Below are positions 8,503 through 16,524 of a DNA stretch of 64,000 nucleotides, piece by piece; position 1 is the stretch's first letter, and each line of letters begins with the position of its first letter. Origin of the DNA: Halopseudomonas phragmitis (GTDB lineage Bacteria > Pseudomonadota > Gammaproteobacteria > Pseudomonadales > Pseudomonadaceae); contig NZ_CP020100.1 in NCBI RefSeq assembly GCF_002056295.1, forward strand, positions 3,867,501-3,931,500, written 5' to 3'. The notes below the pieces were generated by a model. The model searched no databases and was not told the DNA's origin. It worked only from the letters and a program-made list of their open reading frames with translations. Made by a program: the position numbers and the translations under genes.

Positions 8503-9387
8503 TCAGCCCACCCTGGCCGGATTCACGCCACGCGGACCACCCAGCTGGTTGCGTAACGACGCTGGCTGACGCCCATCAAGATCTTGCAAGCCGTAGGTCA
8601 GTGCCTGCTCGGCAACAATCAGGGCCTGACCGCTAAGTTGCTTGAGATCTGGATCGTTCAGCAGGGCATGAATCAGATTACCGGTGAATTCCGGCGTCTC
8701 GGCCCGATCCAAAAATGCGGCGTACTCGGCACCCACACTAGCGCCGGCTAACGCACTGCGCTCTGTTTTCTGCAGTCCCAGCCAGAGCGATACAGCCGAT
8801 ACCGCCGTCGTTTCCAGGTCCACCGCCATATCGGCTGCCATCTTGTCACAGCCCGCTTTCTGTGCGCCGTAAGCCGGGCCATGCATGTAACAGTTGGCGC
8901 CATAGCTGGAAATAAATGCGATCAAACCCTGCCTGCTACGCAGCAGCAACGGCATAGCCAAACAGCTGGCGACATAGGCCGAGCGCAACCCGACATCGAG
9001 CATACCGGCCATATCCAGTGGCTTGTCCCAGAACGGGCCTGGTTCGATTAGCTGTGCAGGGAGAAAAGTCGCGTTATTGACCAACAGATCAAGCCGCCCC
9101 TGCTCCAGCTCTATGCGCTTGAATAGCGCAGCGACCTGCACATCATCGGCATGATCACACAGTACCGGTATCGCTTGGCCGCCAGCGGCACAGACGTCCG
9201 CCGCTGCCTGGCGCAAGTTACCTGACAACGGCTGGCCGTTGACTACGTCTGTGCCATTACCATCCCAGGTACGACCGCTTAGGTATACCGTCATCCCTTT
9301 TGCACCAAGAGCCCGGGCTATGCCGCAGCCAACGCCCCGGCTGGCCCCGGTCACAAGAGCGACTCGTGGTGAATTGTTATCGTTCAT
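8503..9387 (-). CDS. Short-chain dehydrogenase/reductase
   Basis: An SDR of 294 residues with TGASRGVG near the N-terminus and YGAQK as the catalytic Tyr-Lys pair. The start at 9387 is supported by AGGGAA 8 nt upstream; longer in-frame starts would run into the operator at 9443-9460. It is the first gene of a four-gene operon (SDR, SnoaL-like, OYE-like, FAD dehydrogenase) that I read as a ring-A/B processing module for hydroxylated steroids. It is slightly longer than the other SDRs because of an insertion after the cofactor motif. Confidence 0.82.
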   Translation of the reverse strand: MNDNNSPRVALVTGASRGVGCGIARALGAKGMTVYLSGRTWDGNGTDVVNGQPLSGNLRQAAADVCAAGGQAIPVLCDHADDVQVAALFKRIELEQGRLDLLVNNATFLPAQLIEPGPFWDKPLDMAGMLDVGLRSAYVASCLAMPLLLRSRQGLIAFISSYGANCYMHGPAYGAQKAGCDKMAADMAVDLETTAVSAVSLWLGLQKTERSALAGASVGAEYAAFLDRAETPEFTGNLIHALLNDPDLKQLSGQALIVAEQALTYGLQDLDGRQPASLRNQLGGPRGVNPARVG

Positions 9388-9442
9388 GGCTTGTTTCCCT
9401 GATCGCTTGCACCCGATTCTGAGAACAGCAACCTGCGCCGAC

Positions 9443-9460
9443 ATCGTCTGAGTGGACGAT
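9443..9460. promoter_or_regulatory. Shared 18-bp palindromic operator, copy 2
   Basis: ATCGTCTGAGTGGACGAT has perfect 6-bp half-sites. It lies 56-73 bp upstream of the SDR start at 9387. Confidence 0.8.
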
Positions 9461-9589
9461 ACCTGCCACTGGTCAGCAACCAGCACACCTAACCCGTTTG
9501 GACGAGGCAGCAACCCTGCGAACCCGCAATAGTGTCAGCCTGTATTAGTTGTTTTCCCGGCTCACACAAACTCAAGAAGAGGGCCTGAG

Positions 9590-9763
9590 ATGAAAAAAAC
9601 AAAAACGCATCTGTGGGTATTTGGCTCAGTAACCGTGTTTCTGGCGATCCTCATAACTGCAGCCTTGCATGCTCCGCACCCCCAGCCCAAGCACCCCCAG
9701 TGCCATAGCAATGGCCAATTCTGTTACACCCAGTCGTTGCACGTTCTCAAGTTGTTACCTTGA
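9590..9763 (+). CDS. Small predicted exported or membrane protein, 57 residues
   Basis: A short plus-strand gene alone between two minus-strand operons. The ATG at 9590 is preceded by AGAGGG at a good spacing. The peptide starts with basic residues (MKKTKTH), followed by a hydrophobic stretch of about 19 residues ending near ALHA, then a Pro/His-rich tail with two cysteines. This looks like a signal peptide or single membrane anchor. A perfect bidirectional terminator follows 40 nt after the stop. I do not recognise the family. The ribosome site, the hydrophobic segment and the terminator argue that it is a real gene. Confidence 0.55.
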   Translation: MKKTKTHLWVFGSVTVFLAILITAALHAPHPQPKHPQCHSNGQFCYTQSLHVLKLLP

Positions 9764-9802
9764 GCGATCAGCAACCTAGCCCCAAAGCCTGACACCGCCA
9801 TA

Positions 9803-9839
9803 AACGCAAAAGGCCAGCTTCAAGCTGGCCTTTTGCGTT
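9803..9839. terminator. Bidirectional Rho-independent terminator
   Basis: An 18-bp perfect inverted repeat (AACGCAAAAGGCCAGCTT and its complement around one base) with A and T runs on the two sides. It separates the small plus-strand gene from the end of the igr-like operon on the minus strand. Confidence 0.85.
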
Positions 9840-9847
9840 GCTGACAA

Positions 9848-11014
9848 TCAGCGGGAACGAGGCATACCCAACCCGAACTGAGCGATCAACTCGCGCTGGA
9901 TTTCATTGGTCCCTCCGCCAAAGGTCAAGGTTACGCACGCCCGTACATCGTACTCCAGCTCGCCCATCAAAAAGGCTGCCGTACTGCCGTCACGCACCAG
10001 ACCATTAGCACCAACCACCTCAGTCAATTTGCGCAGAATATCCACTACAGACTCTGAACCATAGACCTTGGTCACCGATGCCAGTGCCACATCCATCTTG
10101 CCTTGTTCCAGATCGGCAGCAATCCGGAAGTTGATCAGCCGCATGGCATCAATCCGGGCATAACACTCAGCCAAAAGCTGGCGAACCCAGCCCTGATCCA
10201 TCGCACGACGCCCTGACTCATCAGGCTCCTTGGCCCACAGGTAAACCTTGCGGAACATGCCGACCACGCGATCAGACCAGGAACCCAGCCCCAAACGCTC
10301 ATGATTAAGCTGCGCGGTGACCAGTTGCCAGCCTTTGTGCAGCTCACCCACCAGCCGGTTTTTCGGAACGACAACGTTGTCATAATAGGTCGCAGCCGTT
10401 GGATTACTGCAGGTCGGGATCAGGGTATGCGAGAACCCCTCGCTACGGCAGTCGACGATCAGGATCGAGATCCCCTTGTGCCTAGGCTCCTGCGGATTGG
10501 TTCGGGCTGCCAGCCAAACATAGTCCGCTGAGTGCGCGCCGGACGTCCACAGCTTGTTGCCATTAACCACAAAATGCTCATCTTCAACCCGAGCCGTGGT
10601 TTTCAGGGTAGCCAGGTCCGAACCAGCTCCAGGCTCGGAATAGCCGATGGCGAAATGGATTTCACCTGCGGCGATACCCGGCAAGAAAGCCTCCTTCTGC
10701 TCGTCGGTGCCATAACTCATCAACGCTGGACCAACCGTACTAATAGTTACGAACGGCAATGGAGCCCCTGCGATATTGGCTTCCTCGAAAAAGATCAGTT
10801 GTTCGGTCGGCCCATAACCCTGCCCGCCATAGGCCTTAGGCCAGCCAACCGCAAGCCAGCCATCCTTGCCCATCTGCCGTACCAGCCGGTGCGAGGTCTC
10901 ACTCCCCTCGGCACCGCGCAACTCCTGGCGCAGCTCATCAGTCATCAGGCCATTGAAGTAGTCGCGCACTTTCAGGCGCAGTTCCCGTTGTTCCGCTGTC
11001 AGATCAACGTACAT
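9848..11014 (-). CDS. Acyl-CoA dehydrogenase, first-type subunit (ChsE/FadE-like) in an igr-like operon
   Basis: A 388-residue acyl-CoA dehydrogenase. GYSEPGAGSDLATLKT marks the middle domain and FGGGTNEIQRELIAQFGLG the C-terminal flavin-contacting segment. The start at 11014 has GAGGAGG 5 nt upstream and lies close behind the Ltp2-like stop. The matching second-type subunit is two genes upstream at 12607-13743. In actinobacteria the corresponding FadE28/FadE29 heteromer dehydrogenates the three-carbon steroid side chain as CoA thioester before hydration by ChsH1/ChsH2 and cleavage by Ltp2. The same role is inferred here. Confidence 0.87.
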   Translation of the reverse strand: MYVDLTAEQRELRLKVRDYFNGLMTDELRQELRGAEGSETSHRLVRQMGKDGWLAVGWPKAYGGQGYGPTEQLIFFEEANIAGAPLPFVTISTVGPALMSYGTDEQKEAFLPGIAAGEIHFAIGYSEPGAGSDLATLKTTARVEDEHFVVNGNKLWTSGAHSADYVWLAARTNPQEPRHKGISILIVDCRSEGFSHTLIPTCSNPTAATYYDNVVVPKNRLVGELHKGWQLVTAQLNHERLGLGSWSDRVVGMFRKVYLWAKEPDESGRRAMDQGWVRQLLAECYARIDAMRLINFRIAADLEQGKMDVALASVTKVYGSESVVDILRKLTEVVGANGLVRDGSTAAFLMGELEYDVRACVTLTFGGGTNEIQRELIAQFGLGMPRSR

Positions 11015-11024
11015 AACCACCTCC

Positions 11025-12203
11025 TCAGGCAATACCCAAAATCAGGCCACTAGTCGGCACCCCGGTCCCAGCGGTAACCAGCACGTTTTCAACCTTGTCC
11101 ACCTGGTTGACCGAACTACCCCGTACCTGACGCACTCCTTCGGCAATACCGTTCATACCATGGATGTAGGCCTCACCTAACTGACCACCATGGGTATTGA
11201 TCGGCAAACGACCGCCACGGGCATGCTGACCGGCTCGAATGAACTCCTTGGCCTCACCACGCTCGGCAAACCCGAACTCCTCCAACTGCGGCAAGACAAA
11301 GGGCGTGAAGTGGTCATAGATAACCGCTGTCTGAATGGCATCAGGCCCCAGACCAGACTGGCGATACACCTCCTTGGCAACCACACCCATTTCCGGCAAG
11401 CCGGTAATATCTTCGCGATAGAAAGACGTCATGCTCTGCTGCCCGTCGGCAATTCCCTGCGACGCGCCTTTGATGATCACCGGCTTCTGCCGCAGATCCC
11501 GTGCACGCTCAACCGAGGTGATAACCATGGCTACAGCACCATCGGATTCTTGGCAGCAGTCCAGCAAATGCAGGGGTTCGCATATCCAGCGTGACTCTTG
11601 GTGCTCCTCAAGGGTAATCGGCTTCTGGAAGAAGAACGCTGCCGGATTGGTCGCAGCAAAGTCGCGTGCAGCCACTGCTACCCGACCAAAGTCTTCAGAA
11701 GTCGCACCGTAGGTATGCATATAGCGCTGGGCAAACATACCCACCCAGGCCGCCGGAGTATGAAAGCCATGCGGCATGTACCAGCCATAATTGACATTAT
11801 CGAAGATCGGCGTGGCGCCAAAGCCATAGCTGCCGGTACCGAAGCGATACCAGGAACGCTCATTCATGGCCCGGTAAACCACTACGGTTTTCGCAACGCC
11901 GGTGGCTACCGCCATCGCTGCATGCATCACCGGACCGCAGGCGGCCCCCCCACCATGGGGGACCTGAGAGAAAAACCGTACATTGTTGCAGCCCAGCAGA
12001 CGTGCAATCTCATACTCAGGGACCTTGTCGACCGAATAGGAGCTGAAACCATCAACATCCTTAGGGTCGATACCAGCATCCGCTAATGCTGCCAGGGTAG
12101 CCTCCATTGCCAGTCGCAGCTCGGTGCGCCCGGAATTCTTGGAAAACTCGGTGGCACCCAGGCCCACAATGGCTGCCTTGCCGGAAAGCAATGCATCACT
12201 CAT
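11025..12203 (-). CDS. ltp2: Thiolase-fold lipid-transfer protein, steroid side-chain aldolase (Ltp2-like)
   Basis: A 392-residue thiolase-superfamily protein of the SCPx/Ltp2 type. Diagnostic stretches are YDHFTPFVLPQLEEFGF and INTHGGQLGEAYIHGMNG near the C-terminus; the Tyr and His residues there belong to the retro-aldolase group rather than to true thiolases. Ltp2 enzymes cleave the 17-hydroxy steroid-CoA side chain to a 17-ketosteroid and propionyl-CoA, and need a DUF35 partner. Such a partner is encoded at 13753-14733 in the same operon. In pseudomonads the comparable aldolases are Sal1/Sal2. Which of the two this is cannot be settled from sequence alone. Confidence 0.85.
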   Translation of the reverse strand: MSDALLSGKAAIVGLGATEFSKNSGRTELRLAMEATLAALADAGIDPKDVDGFSSYSVDKVPEYEIARLLGCNNVRFFSQVPHGGGAACGPVMHAAMAVATGVAKTVVVYRAMNERSWYRFGTGSYGFGATPIFDNVNYGWYMPHGFHTPAAWVGMFAQRYMHTYGATSEDFGRVAVAARDFAATNPAAFFFQKPITLEEHQESRWICEPLHLLDCCQESDGAVAMVITSVERARDLRQKPVIIKGASQGIADGQQSMTSFYREDITGLPEMGVVAKEVYRQSGLGPDAIQTAVIYDHFTPFVLPQLEEFGFAERGEAKEFIRAGQHARGGRLPINTHGGQLGEAYIHGMNGIAEGVRQVRGSSVNQVDKVENVLVTAGTGVPTSGLILGIA

Positions 12204-12215
12204 GTAATTTCTCCG

Positions 12216-12638
12216 TTACGCGGGCAGAACCACTGTGACCTTGCCGGTCGCGTGATTACCCATGGAATTCTTGCCCTTGAGACTGACTACCAGCGTATTA
12301 CTGGCCTCGTCCCGCTCGGTGACCTCGCCGAAAAAGGTCATGGTGTCGCCCGGATAGTTCGGCACACCCAGCTTGATCTGGATGTCCTTGAACGTCGCCT
12401 GCGGGCCAGCCCAGCCTTCGACAAACCGCTGCACCAGCGCCGTGGTGGTGAGAATGTTCATAAAGATGTGTGGCGAGCCCAGTTCACGTGCCGCGTCGGC
12501 ATCATGGTGGCCGGCAAAATAGTCACGCGTGGCAATCGCACCACCATTGATAAGGGTAACGGTGACCGGAATCGCCAGCTCGGGCAACTGCTCGCCCAGG
12601 CGTGTATCAGCAAAGGCTCTGGTTTTCATCGAGGTCAT
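12216..12638 (-). CDS. chsH1: MaoC-like hydratase subunit (ChsH1-like)
   Basis: A single MaoC hot-dog domain of about 140 residues. Visible features are GDTMTFFGEVTERDE and a conserved FMNILTTTALVQRFVEGW helix region. It overlaps the end of the preceding acyl-CoA dehydrogenase gene by about 30 bases. Starts at 12659, 12638 and 12629 are all possible; I use 12638. In M. tuberculosis the small ChsH1 pairs with the MaoC half of ChsH2 to form the hydratase that adds water to the unsaturated C3 side chain. The order here (chsH2, fadE, chsH1, ltp2, fadE) supports the same assignment. Confidence 0.82.
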   Translation of the reverse strand: MTSMKTRAFADTRLGEQLPELAIPVTVTLINGGAIATRDYFAGHHDADAARELGSPHIFMNILTTTALVQRFVEGWAGPQATFKDIQIKLGVPNYPGDTMTFFGEVTERDEASNTLVVSLKGKNSMGNHATGKVTVVLPA

Positions 12639-13743
12639 ATTTCCATCCAAGCTTGTCATTGTTGGCCAACCAGTCCCCCAGACGTTCGAGGCTGGCAGCG
12701 GAACCGCCGAGCACCTGACTCAGGTAACGGCTCCAGTAAAGGAAACGATGGATCGGATAAGTCAGATCGACACCGATCCCGCCATGCACGTGCTGGGCCT
12801 TGTGGCCAACCAGATGCGCCATTTCAGTACACAGATAGCGTGTCGCTAACGCTTCAGAGTCACTGGCCAGACTGTTGTCCAGCCGGTAGCAGAGCTGGAA
12901 CAGTGCGCTGCGCAACGCCTCAATGGCGATATGGGCATCCGCCATGCTCACCTGCACAGCTTGGAAGGTAGCGATCGGCCGGTCGAACTGAACACGTTGA
13001 TTGACATATTCCACCGTACGGCGGACTTGCTCTTCACTGACACCCAACTGCAGCGCCGCCGTCGCAGCAATCGCGCGCTGCTCCAGCCAAGCCACGGCCT
13101 GAACCGGCAGAATCTGATCGCCACTGAGCACCACCTGATGGCAGTGCACATCGGCCACCGCAAGGCCATGGTTGTAAGTCCCCTCAACCAGCTCTACCCC
13201 GTCGCTACGCGGGTCCAGCAAGACCAGATGTACCCCTTCCTCAGACTCGGCCAGCACCAGCAAACGCTGAGCCTGGGCGGCGACATCAACAGCCCCAACC
13301 GAACCTTGCAGCAGCAGATGTCCATCGGACTGCTCCAGTTGCAGGCCAATACCGTGGCTGGCTGCCAGACCATTGAGGGAGAAGCTCATCAGCAACTCGC
13401 CAGTGGCTGCCTGCTGCACCAGATCCGCCATAGCATCACCCGCGAATCGGGCCACGCAGGAGGCTGCCAACTGGTGCTGCCACAAGGGCACTTGGCCAAG
13501 CCCCGCCCCCTGAGCCTTGAGCACACAATACAGATCGGTGATACCCATACCACTGCCGCCAAAGGCTTCCGGAATGGTCAGAGCATGCAGGCCAGTCTCA
13601 ATACAGGTTTGCCACAGCGGCTGCATGAATGGCTGGGCATCGAGGTCAAACTCGCGCATACGCTCGTCAGTGCAATAATCACGAAACACACTCTCGGCCA
13701 TTTCGGCGATAGCGCGCTGATCATCAGTCAGAGAAAAATCCAT
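12607..13743 (-). CDS. Acyl-CoA dehydrogenase, second-type subunit in an igr-like operon
   Basis: A 378-residue acyl-CoA dehydrogenase-fold protein, with AAGGAG 5 nt before the ATG. The C-terminal region has HGGIGVDLTYPIHRF instead of the GGTNEIQ segment of the first-type subunit at 9848-11014. The active-site flavin contacts are therefore split between the two proteins, as in steroid-specific alpha2beta2 enzymes. It begins 9 nt after the ChsH2-like stop and overlaps the ChsH1-like start, so translation is coupled. Confidence 0.85.
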   Translation of the reverse strand: MDFSLTDDQRAIAEMAESVFRDYCTDERMREFDLDAQPFMQPLWQTCIETGLHALTIPEAFGGSGMGITDLYCVLKAQGAGLGQVPLWQHQLAASCVARFAGDAMADLVQQAATGELLMSFSLNGLAASHGIGLQLEQSDGHLLLQGSVGAVDVAAQAQRLLVLAESEEGVHLVLLDPRSDGVELVEGTYNHGLAVADVHCHQVVLSGDQILPVQAVAWLEQRAIAATAALQLGVSEEQVRRTVEYVNQRVQFDRPIATFQAVQVSMADAHIAIEALRSALFQLCYRLDNSLASDSEALATRYLCTEMAHLVGHKAQHVHGGIGVDLTYPIHRFLYWSRYLSQVLGGSAASLERLGDWLANNDKLGWKYDLDENQSLC

Positions 13744-13752
13744 GGCGGCTCC

Positions 13753-14733
13753 TTATTCAGTGACCGGCCGGAATTGCGGCAGGGTTTGCTGGTCATCAAA
13801 ACGCTGGAATTCCACCTGGACACGCTGCCCAATGGCCAGCTCATCCTTGTCGACCCCGATCAAACCGGCAATCAGCCGCACGCCCTCATCCAGCTCAATC
13901 AAACCGATCGGGTTGGGGTATTCAAAGGGCGGGACTTCGGGATAGTGCATGACCACAAACGAGTAGATCTGCCCCTTGCCCGTAGACTCCACGGTATCCC
14001 AGGCAAAACTGTGGCATTTTGAGCACACGGGCCCCGGCGGATGACGCAGAGTTTTACAGTCCTGACAACGCTGAATCAGTAGCTTGCCGGCCTCGCAGCC
14101 TTCCCAGAAGAAACGGGTATCATCGCTGACACCAGGCAACGGGCGCTTGACGGACTTGGCCTCGGCTTTTTTCTCGGTGTTCTGCGCCTGTGGCCGTTGA
14201 GCCGGCTTGAACTTGAACACTCGGAACAATTGCCGACCAATAGGCTCATCAACACCGTCGTTCTCGGCCTGAACGAAATAGCTCATCAGCACCGTAACGA
14301 AGAAACCGGTTCCCAGCGGGGTGGTCTTTTCTTCGCTGACGCTGTCCAGCTTGCTGGTAAAGTACAGGCGCTCACCGGCGACTATCTGACGGTCGAAATA
14401 AAGGTCAGAGTTCACCGCCACAACTGCCGGATAGCCGTAAGGCTCGATGACCTTGAGCACCTCGAAATTGTTCTCCGTGCTAGACCCCTCAGGGAAGCTC
14501 TCCTGGTCCAGCCCACCCATGCACCAGACCTGCAACATGCCAGGTGGCGCTACCACATCTGCATACCCCTGATCGCGGGCAAAGGCAGCGTCGGTATACA
14601 ACGGATTATTGATGCCCATGATCTCGCACCAGTGCCGGATCATCGGAGCGTTCACCCGGTCCCAGGCATAGACACGACCGTATTCGCGTCCGACCATGGC
14701 CTGTACCTTGTCGAGTAGTTCTTGATCAGCCAA
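13753..14733 (-). CDS. chsH2: MaoC-DUF35 fusion protein (ChsH2-like), hydratase half plus aldolase partner
   Basis: A 326-residue two-domain protein. Residues 1 to about 170 form a MaoC-like hydratase half. After a charged linker, residues from about 195 form a DUF35 OB-fold with a zinc-ribbon, seen as CQDCKTLRHPPGPVCSKC. The DUF35 part of ChsH2 is the obligate partner of Ltp2, and the MaoC part pairs with ChsH1. The start codon is TTG at 14733 with AGGAG 6 nt upstream. All partners are encoded in the same operon. Confidence 0.87.
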   Translation of the reverse strand: MADQELLDKVQAMVGREYGRVYAWDRVNAPMIRHWCEIMGINNPLYTDAAFARDQGYADVVAPPGMLQVWCMGGLDQESFPEGSSTENNFEVLKVIEPYGYPAVVAVNSDLYFDRQIVAGERLYFTSKLDSVSEEKTTPLGTGFFVTVLMSYFVQAENDGVDEPIGRQLFRVFKFKPAQRPQAQNTEKKAEAKSVKRPLPGVSDDTRFFWEGCEAGKLLIQRCQDCKTLRHPPGPVCSKCHSFAWDTVESTGKGQIYSFVVMHYPEVPPFEYPNPIGLIELDEGVRLIAGLIGVDKDELAIGQRVQVEFQRFDDQQTLPQFRPVTE

Positions 14734-14789
14734 GTTCGTCTCCTGATTGTTCTAATGGACAATGCCGAATCAGGCACAGTCGGGTTGGA

Positions 14790-15575
14790 TCACGCCATGC
14801 CGGCGGTCGAAGCAGCCAGAAACGCTGGCTTCTCGCCTCCGCCATGCAACAGCAGGTTGGTACCACTGAAATAAGCCGCCATCGGAGAGGCAGCGAAGAC
14901 ACAGGCATTGGCGATATCCTGCGGATCACCCATGCGACCGACAGGAATGGTCTGACCGACCGCTGCGATACCCGCAGCATCGCCATAATGCAAATGAGAT
15001 TGCTCGGTCTGGATAAGACCAGGACTGATGCACAACACCCGTACACGCGGCGCCCATTCAACCGCCAGAGAGCTGGCCAGTGACACGATGCCGGCCTTTG
15101 CCGCACCATAAGCAGCCGTACCAGGCGATGGGCGCGATGCGCTGACCGAGCCAATGAAAATGATCACGCCACCTTCAGCCTGCTGTTGCATCAACTGGTT
15201 GGCTTGCTGGGCGGTGTTTAAAGGAGCGAGCAGGTTGAGCCGCAGAATGCTTTCGCTAAAGCGTGGCGATGCTGTCGCCGCGTCCACATGCGGACTACCA
15301 CCGGCATTGTTGATCAAAACATCGAGCCGGCCGTAATGCTCGCTGACGGCGGCAAACACTCCTGCCATGGCTTCTACATCACGCACATCAGCCGCCATGA
15401 ACCGGGCACTGCGCCCCGCCGCCTGCGGCAGATGTTCCGGCTGTTGGCGACCACAAACGACAACCTGGGCACCCGCAGCCAGGAAACCACAGGCTATCCC
15501 AGCTCCAATACCTTTGGTCCCGCCGGTGATCAGTACCACTTTGCCGCTGAAGTCGAGTTGATTGGGGGAGTGCAT
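14790..15575 (-). CDS. Short-chain dehydrogenase/reductase leading the igr-like operon
   Basis: An SDR of 261 residues with TGGTKGIG and YGAAK motifs. The start at 15575 has GAGGA 7 nt upstream; the ATG at 15599 has a ribosome site that is too close. It is the first gene of the operon for side-chain dehydrogenation, hydration and aldol cleavage. The shared operator lies 58-75 bp upstream. A role on a steroid hydroxyl or 3-hydroxyacyl-CoA is inferred. Confidence 0.83.
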   Translation of the reverse strand: MHSPNQLDFSGKVVLITGGTKGIGAGIACGFLAAGAQVVVCGRQQPEHLPQAAGRSARFMAADVRDVEAMAGVFAAVSEHYGRLDVLINNAGGSPHVDAATASPRFSESILRLNLLAPLNTAQQANQLMQQQAEGGVIIFIGSVSASRPSPGTAAYGAAKAGIVSLASSLAVEWAPRVRVLCISPGLIQTEQSHLHYGDAAGIAAVGQTIPVGRMGDPQDIANACVFAASPMAAYFSGTNLLLHGGGEKPAFLAASTAGMA

Positions 15576-15632
15576 CCGACATTCCTCTTGCGAAGTCATG
15601 CCCTCACTCTATTGGCTGTGTCACCCGGGCTC

Positions 15633-15650
15633 TTCGTCTGAACGGACGAT
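15633..15650. promoter_or_regulatory. Shared 18-bp palindromic operator, copy 3 (divergent promoter region)
   Basis: TTCGTCTGAACGGACGAT matches the ATCGTC-N6-GACGAT consensus with one mismatch. It lies between the divergent SDR (start 15575) and enoyl-CoA hydratase (start 15721) genes, 58 and 71 bp from their starts, and could control both operons. Confidence 0.8.
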
Positions 15651-15720
15651 GAATGCCACCTTCACGCTCCCGACAATCATCAGTATCGCCATACTGCCGT
15701 TCACTTTTGGAGCAATGCCC

Positions 15721-16506
15721 ATGTCGGATACAGACCCTGCCATTCTGCTGCTTGAACACCCAGCCCCCGGAGTCGCCCGCCTGACCCTGAACCGCCCGAA
15801 GGTAAGCAACGCTCTGAGTCTGGACCTGCAGGCAGCGCTGTCCGAACAGTTCAGCTTGCTGGCAACAGATCCCGATGTGCGCTGCATCATTCTTACTGGC
15901 GGCGATACGGTTTTTGCCGCCGGTGGCGACATATCCAGCATGGCTGGCGTTGGCCCGATCGATATCGTGCAACGTCACACTGAACGCGTCTGGGCTCCCA
16001 TACAACATTGCCCCAAGCCGGTGATCGCCGCTGTGTGTGGTTACGCCTACGGCGGAGGCTGTGAGCTAGCCATGCATGCCGACATCCTTATCGCCGGCAA
16101 GAGTGCACGCTTCTGCCAGCCGGAAATTCGCATTGGCATCATGCCTGGCATTGGCGGAACTCAACGCCTGGTACGCGCGGTTGGCAAGGCCAAAGCCATG
16201 CAGATGGCCCTTACCGGGCGCCCAATCACTGCGGAGGAAGCCTGGGTCAGCGGTCTGGTCAGCGAAGTGGTCGATGATCAACAGGTTCAGAGCGTTGCTC
16301 TGGAACAGGCCAGTCTGATTGCTGGCATGCCGCCCTTGGCGGCAGAACAGATCAAGGAAGTCATTCTTGCCGGCATGGATGCCTCGCTGGAGGCTGGCTT
16401 GGCACTTGAGCGCAAGGCCAATGCCCTACTGTTCGCCTCGCAGGATCAGAAAGAAGGCATGCAAGCCTTTATTGAAAAACGCCGGCCCAGGTTCAGCGGC
16501 CAATAA
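15721..16506 (+). CDS. Enoyl-CoA hydratase/isomerase family protein
   Basis: A crotonase of 261 residues. The oxyanion-hole segments FAAGGDISSM and AYGGGCELAMHADILIA are present, as is PEIRIGIMPGIGGTQRL. The start at 15721 has TGGAG 8 nt upstream; the frame is open further 5' but that peptide is not crotonase-like. It forms a two-gene plus-strand operon with an SDR, divergent from the igr-like operon. It could hydrate an enoyl-CoA in beta-oxidation or act on a ring-derived CoA ester (EchA20-like). The sequence does not decide. Confidence 0.85.
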   Translation: MSDTDPAILLLEHPAPGVARLTLNRPKVSNALSLDLQAALSEQFSLLATDPDVRCIILTGGDTVFAAGGDISSMAGVGPIDIVQRHTERVWAPIQHCPKPVIAAVCGYAYGGGCELAMHADILIAGKSARFCQPEIRIGIMPGIGGTQRLVRAVGKAKAMQMALTGRPITAEEAWVSGLVSEVVDDQQVQSVALEQASLIAGMPPLAAEQIKEVILAGMDASLEAGLALERKANALLFASQDQKEGMQAFIEKRRPRFSGQ

Positions 16507-16524
16507 ACTTGAGGAATCACCAAT

